This document shows, piece by piece, positions 58,180 through 64,000 of a stretch of 64,000 bases of DNA. Origin of the DNA: Clostridium nigeriense (lineage in GTDB: Bacteria > Bacillota > Clostridia > Clostridiales > Clostridiaceae); the NCBI RefSeq assembly GCF_900086595.1, contig NZ_LT575472.1, forward strand, positions 525,323-589,322. The letters run 5' to 3'. Made by a program: the position numbers and the translations under genes. Below the pieces are notes generated by a model. The model saw nothing but the letters and a program-made list of their open reading frames with translations, made no database searches and had not been told where the DNA came from. Every line of letters begins with the position of its first letter. Position 1 is the first letter of the stretch.

Positions 58180-59838
58180 ATGAGGAGTGACGTAGTTAAA
58201 AAGGGGCCTCAAAAAGCCCCCCATAGATCATTATTTAAGGCAACTGGTCTTACAGATGAAGAAATAAACAAGCCTTTAATTGGAGTAGTAACATCTCAAA
58301 ATGATATTATTGCAGGGCATATAAACTTAGATAAAATAGTTGAATCAGTTAAGAAGGGAGTACTAATAGCAGGAGGAACCCCTTTAGTATTTCCAACTAT
58401 AGGAGTTTGTGATGGAATAGCAATGGGACATGAAGGAATGAGATATTCATTGGCTACAAGAGAGCTTATTGCAGATACCATTGAGTGTATGGTAAAAGCT
58501 CATGCCTTTGATGCTTTAGTATTAATTCCAAACTGTGACAAAATAGTTCCAGGCATGATGATGGCAGCATTGAGGCTTAATATTCCATCAATAATCATAA
58601 GTGGTGGACCAATGCTTGCAGGTAAGTTTAAAGGTAAGGACATATCTCTTTCAACTATGTTTGAAGCAGTAGGAGCTTTTGAGAACGGTACTCTCTTAGA
58701 GGGAGATTTATGTGATATGGAAAATAAGGCATGTCCAACATGTGGATCATGTTCAGGTATGTTTACTGCAAATTCAATGAACTGTTTAGCAGAGGTTTTA
58801 GGGCTTGGGTTACCTGGAAACGGAACAGTACCAGCAGTATATTCAGAAAGATTAAGACTTGCTAAGTATGCAGGTATGAGAATAATGGATTTATTAGAAA
58901 AGGATATTAAACCAAGAGATATAGTAAATGAAAATTCAATAAGAAATGCGTTAACTGTAGATATGGCTCTAGGATGTTCTACAAATAGTGTACTTCACTT
59001 AACAGCTATAGCAAATGAAGCAAAAGTTGAAATGGACTTAGAAACTATAAATGAAATATCATCAAATACTCCAAATCTTTGTAAGCTAGCACCAGCTTCA
59101 GATACACATATAGAAGAATTATACTGGGCAGGTGGTATTCAAGCAGTTATGAAAGAATTATCTAAAAAGGATTTATTAGATTTAGATTGTATAACAGCTA
59201 CTTCAAAAACTCATAAGGAAAATTTAGAGGGAGTAGAAGTTCTTGATTACGATGTAATAAAAAGTATAGATAATCCATTTAGTGAAACTGGAGGAATACA
59301 AATTTTAAGAGGAAATTTAGCAGAGGATGGAGCTGTAGTTAAAAAGTCTGCAGTGTTAAAAGAAATGTTAACTCATAAAGGACCAGCAAGAGTATTCGAT
59401 TCAGAAGAAGACGCTATAGATGCAATTCTTTCAAAGAAAATAGTTAAAGGTGATGTAGTAGTAATTAGATATGAAGGACCTAAGGGTGGTCCAGGAATGA
59501 GAGAAATGTTATCTCCAACCTCAGCAATAGCAGGAATGGGATTAGATAAATATGTGGCGCTTATTACAGATGGAAGATTTAGTGGAGCGACAAAGGGAGC
59601 GGCAATAGGACATATTTCTCCAGAAGCTGCAGAAGGTGGAACTATAGCCTTAGTAGAAGAAGGAGATATTATATCAATAGATATACCAAACAAAAAGCTA
59701 GAACTTTTAGTAGATAAAGATGTTTTAGAAGAAAGAAGAAAAAATCTAAAACCACTAGAGCCAAAAGTAAAAGAAGGATATTTATCAAGATATGCTAAAC
59801 TAGTAAGTTCAGCAAGCACAGGGGCAATACTTAAGTAA
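58180..59838 (+). CDS. ilvD: Dihydroxyacid dehydratase
   Basis: IlvD (552 aa) dehydrates dihydroxy acids to the 2-oxo acids of valine and isoleucine, using an iron-sulfur cluster. Cysteine ligands are in [10 protein letters not shown] (about residue 117) and [17 protein letters not shown] (about 185-201), and a conserved GNGTVPA follows. Ribosome binding site AGAGGTG differs from its neighbours' AGGGGG type. A palindromic element starts at its stop. Confidence 0.96.
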   Translation: MRSDVVKKGPQKAPHRSLFKATGLTDEEINKPLIGVVTSQNDIIAGHINLDKIVESVKKGVLIAGGTPLVFPTIGVCDGIAMGHEGMRYSLATRELIADTIECMVKAHAFDALVLIPNCDKIVPGMMMAALRLNIPSIIISGGPMLAGKFKGKDISLSTMFEAVGAFENGTLLEGDLCDMENKACPTCGSCSGMFTANSMNCLAEVLGLGLPGNGTVPAVYSERLRLAKYAGMRIMDLLEKDIKPRDIVNENSIRNALTVDMALGCSTNSVLHLTAIANEAKVEMDLETINEISSNTPNLCKLAPASDTHIEELYWAGGIQAVMKELSKKDLLDLDCITATSKTHKENLEGVEVLDYDVIKSIDNPFSETGGIQILRGNLAEDGAVVKKSAVLKEMLTHKGPARVFDSEEDAIDAILSKKIVKGDVVVIRYEGPKGGPGMREMLSPTSAIAGMGLDKYVALITDGRFSGATKGAAIGHISPEAAEGGTIALVEEGDIISIDIPNKKLELLVDKDVLEERRKNLKPLEPKVKEGYLSRYAKLVSSASTGAILK

Positions 59839-59965
59839 TTAAGAATGAAAAATTAAGAATGTAGAATTGGGGAATAAACTCCTTTGGAGTTTAGAAAAAT
59901 TTTAATAATTCAGCTTTGCTGAATTATATCATTAATTTTTCATTTTTAATTCTTAATTCTACATT
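59837..59965. repeat. Palindromic intergenic element, copy 4 (ilvD-ilvB)
   Basis: About 129 bp beginning at the ilvD stop. Left arm AATTAAGAATGTAGAATT; right arm TTTTAATTCTTAATTCTACATT. Internal hairpins: AAACTCC-TTT-GGAGTTT (59876-59892) and AATTCAGC-TTT-GCTGAATT (59907-59925). The first stem is wholly different in sequence from copies 1-3 but keeps its pairing and 3-nt loop. ilvB's AAGGGGGG follows. Confidence 0.87.
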
Positions 59966-59982
59966 AAAAAAGGGGGGTATTT

Positions 59983-61653
59983 ATGTTTTTGACGGGAGCT
60001 GAGATATTAATAAAATCTCTTTTAGATGAGGGAGTAGATACTATATTTGGATATCCTGGAGGAGCTGTCCTTAATATATATGATGAATTATATAAATATA
60101 GGGAAAAGATAACTCATATATTAACTGCTCATGAGCAGGGAGCAGCTCATGCAGCAGATGGATATGCTAGGGCTACTGGAAGAATTGGTGTTTGCTTAGC
60201 TACTTCTGGTCCAGGAGCAACTAATCTAGTAACTGGTATAGCAACAGCATATATGGATTCAATTCCTATGGTAGCTATAACAGGTAATGTAACGAAGCAG
60301 CTTCTTGGAAAGGATAGCTTCCAAGAAGTTGATATAGCAGGTATAACAATGCCAGTTACAAAGCACAATTATATAGTTAAAGATGTTAATGATTTACAGA
60401 GAATAGTAAAAGAAGCTTTTTATATAGCTAAAGAAGGGCGACCAGGCCCAGTACTTATAGATATCCCTAAGGATATAACAGCAGCTAAAGCAATTTACGA
60501 ACCTATAATTCCTAAAAAAGTGGAAAGAAAAACTAAGCATATAACAGATGAAGCTCTAGAAACTGTAGCAAAGTTGATAAATGAATCGGAAAATCCTTTT
60601 ATATATGCTGGTGGAGGGGTGGTAGCATCTGGGGCTTACGAGGAACTTAAAGAGATAGTTAATAAGATTAATTCACCAATTGCAACTTCTCTTATGGCAA
60701 TATCCTCATTTCCATATGACCATCCATTATATACTGGAATGATTGGAATGCATGGTAGCAAAGCTTCTAATATATTAACAAGCAAATGTGACTTATTAAT
60801 AAATTTGGGAGCAAGATTTAGTGACAGAGTTATCAATAACCAAAAGCATATTAAAAATGCAAAAGTAATTCATATAGATGTTGATCCAGCAGAGATTAAT
60901 AAAAATATTAAGGTTGATGCTTTCGTTATAGGAGACTTAAAAATAGTTCTTCAAAAATTAATTCCACTTCTTAAAGAAAAGAAGAATGAGGATTGGATTA
61001 AAAAAATGAATGAACTTAAAGCATTGAATGTAAAAGAAACTTCTGAAACAGGAGAATTGACACCAGAGTTTTTATTTAGAAAGTTAAGTGAACTAGATGA
61101 TGGAAGCTTTGTTTTGTCAACGGAAGTTGGCCAACATCAAATGTGGGCAGCTCAATACTTTGATTATAAAACGCCAAGGACTTTTATATCCTCAGGTGGT
61201 CTTGGAACAATGGGATATGGATTAGGAGCTTCAATTGGGGCACAAATGGCTTTAAAAGATAAGACGGTTTTTAATATAGCTGGTGATGGAAGCTTTGGCA
61301 TGAATTGTAATGAATTAGCCACAGCAGTAAAAAATAATTTACCAGTAAAAGTTATAATAGTTAACAACAATTCATTAGGAATGGTTAGACAATGGCAAAA
61401 CTTTTTCTATGAAGGAAGATATTCTTCTACAACATTAAATAGGTCTACAGATTTTGTAAAGTTAGCAGAAGCTTTTGGAGGAAAGGGATATAGAGTTTTT
61501 GAAAAAGAAGAGCTTGTACCTGTATTAAAAAAGGCTTTAGAGTATGATGGACCAGTTGTAATAGATTATGCAATTCACAATGATAAAAAAGTATTTCCTA
61601 TGGTAGCACCTGGTGCACCAATTAATGAAATAATAAGCGAAGAAGATGTTTAA
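59983..61653 (+). CDS. ilvB: Acetolactate synthase large (catalytic) subunit
   Basis: IlvB (556 aa) is the thiamine diphosphate enzyme that makes acetolactate or acetohydroxybutyrate. The activating glutamate is in TAHEQGAAHAADGYARATG (about residue 47), the FAD-domain-like segment in the middle, and the TPP motif in GDGSFGMNCNELATAVKN then NNNSLGMVRQWQ (about 437-475). It works with IlvN, whose gene is at the other end of the operon. ilvC follows after 20 nt. Confidence 0.96.
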   Translation: MFLTGAEILIKSLLDEGVDTIFGYPGGAVLNIYDELYKYREKITHILTAHEQGAAHAADGYARATGRIGVCLATSGPGATNLVTGIATAYMDSIPMVAITGNVTKQLLGKDSFQEVDIAGITMPVTKHNYIVKDVNDLQRIVKEAFYIAKEGRPGPVLIDIPKDITAAKAIYEPIIPKKVERKTKHITDEALETVAKLINESENPFIYAGGGVVASGAYEELKEIVNKINSPIATSLMAISSFPYDHPLYTGMIGMHGSKASNILTSKCDLLINLGARFSDRVINNQKHIKNAKVIHIDVDPAEINKNIKVDAFVIGDLKIVLQKLIPLLKEKKNEDWIKKMNELKALNVKETSETGELTPEFLFRKLSELDDGSFVLSTEVGQHQMWAAQYFDYKTPRTFISSGGLGTMGYGLGASIGAQMALKDKTVFNIAGDGSFGMNCNELATAVKNNLPVKVIIVNNNSLGMVRQWQNFFYEGRYSSTTLNRSTDFVKLAEAFGGKGYRVFEKEELVPVLKKALEYDGPVVIDYAIHNDKKVFPMVAPGAPINEIISEEDV

Positions 61654-61661
61654 AATAATAG

Positions 61662-62678
<1,017 letters not shown>

Positions 62679-62680
62679 AA

Positions 62681-62701
62681 TAAGATTGTAAAGCAATCTT
62701 A
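62681..62701 (+). other. Hairpin after ilvC, weak terminator candidate
   Basis: TAAGATTG (62681-62688) pairs with CAATCTTA (62694-62701) over a short loop. No T-run follows. It directly abuts the left arm of the fifth element. Confidence 0.4.
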
Positions 62702-62840
62702 AATGTAGAATGTAGAATTTAGAATGTAGAATTAAGGAAAAAATCCTTCGGATTTTAATTAGAGTGCTTCGCACCCTTTAGATTAAGTTTTGCTTTGCAA
62801 AACAACCGTAATTTTTCATTCTTCATTACTCATTCTACAT
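62702..62840. repeat. Palindromic intergenic element, copy 5 (ilvC-prenyltransferase)
   Basis: About 139 bp with left arm GAATGTAGAATTTAGAATG and right arm CATTCTTCATTACTCATTC then TACAT. It has three internal hairpins: AAAATCC-TTC-GGATTTT (62740-62756), GTGC-TTC-GCAC (62764-62774) and GTTTTGC-TTT-GCAAAAC (62787-62803). It differs from the other four in having a third hairpin and in not abutting a ribosome binding site. Confidence 0.8.
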
Positions 62841-62892
62841 TTTTTTAATTTGTGTTAAAATAATGAAGTAATAAAAATAAATGGAGGGTAAA

Positions 62893-63858
62893 ATGAATAT
62901 TAAAAGCTTTTTAAAATTAGTGGAAATACAAACAAAAGTAGCAAGTGTGATTCCATACTTATTAGGTACATTTTATGCTTTATACAGATATGATAATTTT
63001 AATGCAAAAAATGCAATTATAATGTTTTTATCAATGATAATATTTGATATGACTACAACTGCTATAAATAACTATATGGATTACGCTAAGGCTATAAAAA
63101 AAGAAGGATATGGATACGAAACTCATAATGCTATAGTAAGTTATAAGTTAAATCCTAAAATAGTTAGACTAACAATTATTGTTATGTTAGTAGTGGCAAC
63201 TTTATTAGGATTATTATTAGTTAAGAATACCAATATAATAGTATTGTTAATTGGAGCTATATCATTTGTTATTGGAATTACATATTCTTTTGGACCTATC
63301 CCAATTTCAAGGACACCCTTTGGTGAGGTTTTTTCTGGGCTTGCAATGGGATTTATAATAACATTTTTATCAGTATATATTCATGTTTTTGATGCTGAAA
63401 TATTAAATTTAAATTTTAATAATTTAAGCAGTATAAATATAAATCTTAATATTATAGAATTAATAAATATATTTTTAATAAGTTTATCACCAATAATGGG
63501 GATAGCAAACATAATGCTTGCAAACAATATTTGTGATATTGAAGAAGATATAGTAAATAAAAGATATACATTACCTATTTATATAGGAAAAGAAAGAGCT
63601 CTAAAGCTATTTGAGTGGTTATATTATATTGGATTTATATCAATTGTAATAGCTATTATAACTAAAGCTTTACCAATTGTTTCTATAGTAACTTTATTAG
63701 TATTAAAATTAGTACAAGGAAATATTAATAAATTTAAAAAGCTTCAAACTAAAAAAGATACCTTTGTTTTAGCAGTAAAAAACTTTGTTATTACAAATTT
63801 AGTTTATGCTTTAACTATATTAATTGGAGTTGTGTTACAATTTATAATTAACAGTTAA
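62893..63858 (+). CDS. UbiA/MenA family prenyltransferase
   Basis: A membrane prenyltransferase of 321 aa with about eight to nine hydrophobic helices. Family signatures are present but the first is altered: TTAINNYMDYAKAIKKEG (about residue 60) has the N-x3-D part but Ala and Lys where the second acidic group is usual, while the second, NNICDIEEDIVNKRYTLP (about 215), keeps D-x3-D. It most resembles 1,4-dihydroxy-2-naphthoate prenyltransferase (MenA). I use ATG 62893, with GGAGGG upstream. No other menaquinone gene is in the window. Confidence 0.78.
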   Translation: MNIKSFLKLVEIQTKVASVIPYLLGTFYALYRYDNFNAKNAIIMFLSMIIFDMTTTAINNYMDYAKAIKKEGYGYETHNAIVSYKLNPKIVRLTIIVMLVVATLLGLLLVKNTNIIVLLIGAISFVIGITYSFGPIPISRTPFGEVFSGLAMGFIITFLSVYIHVFDAEILNLNFNNLSSININLNIIELINIFLISLSPIMGIANIMLANNICDIEEDIVNKRYTLPIYIGKERALKLFEWLYYIGFISIVIAIITKALPIVSIVTLLVLKLVQGNINKFKKLQTKKDTFVLAVKNFVITNLVYALTILIGVVLQFIINS

Positions 63859-63860
63859 TT

Positions 63861-63936
63861 AGGTGTGCCTATTAATTTTGAAATGACTTTAAACAATGAA
63901 AGGTCATAAGAGAAATTATATAGGGGCACTTTTTTA
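63861..63936 (+). terminator. Terminator of the prenyltransferase gene
   Basis: A long imperfect hairpin: AGGTGTGCCTA at 63861-63871 against TAGGGGCACT at 63921-63930, with an inner stem ATGACTTT against AAAGGTCAT. A run of T follows at 63930-63936. The last 64 nt of the window show no gene. Confidence 0.65.
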
Positions 63937-64000
63937 TTTTAAGTTGTGGTATTTTATAGTATTTAAGTCCATAAATACATGATAACTGCCAACGGTATAA

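Noticed and set aside
59373..59819. Minus-strand open frame of 148 codons inside ilvD
   Set aside because: It is antisense to ilvD, rich in serine and proline as expected for a shadow frame, and lacks a start signal.

Overview
This window is 64 kb of a low-GC Firmicute chromosome, almost certainly Clostridium sensu stricto (cluster I). The evidence is the strongly A/T-biased codon use and intergenic DNA, AAGGAGG ribosome binding sites, the S10-spc-alpha ribosomal gene order followed by ecfA1-ecfA2-ecfT-truA-rplM-rpsI, a ptb-buk butyrate module, a SleB-type cortex hydrolase and CwlD (an endospore former), and class I heterodimeric fumarase. No rRNA, tRNA, CRISPR, phage or transposase gene was seen.

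Layout. 1-569 holds the terminator of an upstream gene, a consensus promoter and a structured leader. 570-16331 is the ribosomal supercluster: rpsJ to rpsQ, rplN to secY-adk-map, a KOW protein, infA, rpmJ, then (after an internal promoter and leader at about 13337-13507) rpsM-rpsK-rpsD-rpoA-rplQ. 16557-19820 is the shared ECF vitamin transporter module plus truA. 20003-20856 is rplM-rpsI behind its own consensus promoter. 21113-29583 is a set of housekeeping units: a Na/phosphate symporter, cwlD, fumarase, a YitT-type membrane protein, a two-component system and an Spx/ArsC-like protein. 29801-33099 is class I ribonucleotide reductase, followed by ptsI, a split chromate transporter, a membrane TPR protein, an isoaspartyl dipeptidase-like enzyme, and on the minus strand a cortex hydrolase and an unknown membrane protein.

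40328-50279 joins the c-di-AMP cyclase pair cdaA-cdaR, a flavoprotein, ptb with two tandem butyrate kinases, an AIM24-like protein, a YerC/TrpR-like regulator and glmM. 50436-52058 has an extradiol dioxygenase-like gene and two small paralogous unknown genes.

52451-62678 is a branched-chain amino acid operon. It starts at a consensus promoter and a T-box-like leader with terminator, followed by ilvN-cimA-leuC-leuD-leuB-ilvD-ilvB-ilvC. The first committed enzyme is a citramalate synthase rather than LeuA, so this operon can make isoleucine from pyruvate and acetyl-CoA without threonine. A UbiA/MenA-like prenyltransferase follows.

The most unusual structure is a family of five palindromic intergenic elements of about 130-140 bp, four at junctions inside the branched-chain operon and one between ilvC and the prenyltransferase gene. 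Each has terminal arms rich in GAATGTAGAATT and its complement, plus two or three internal triloop hairpins whose stems differ between copies by paired, compensatory changes. Four copies abut the next ribosome binding site, and two supply the last codons and stop of leuC and leuD. The T-box leader is also atypical: its core reads CGGA where UGGN is expected, and it carries two near-identical 5' arms competing for one terminator 3' arm.
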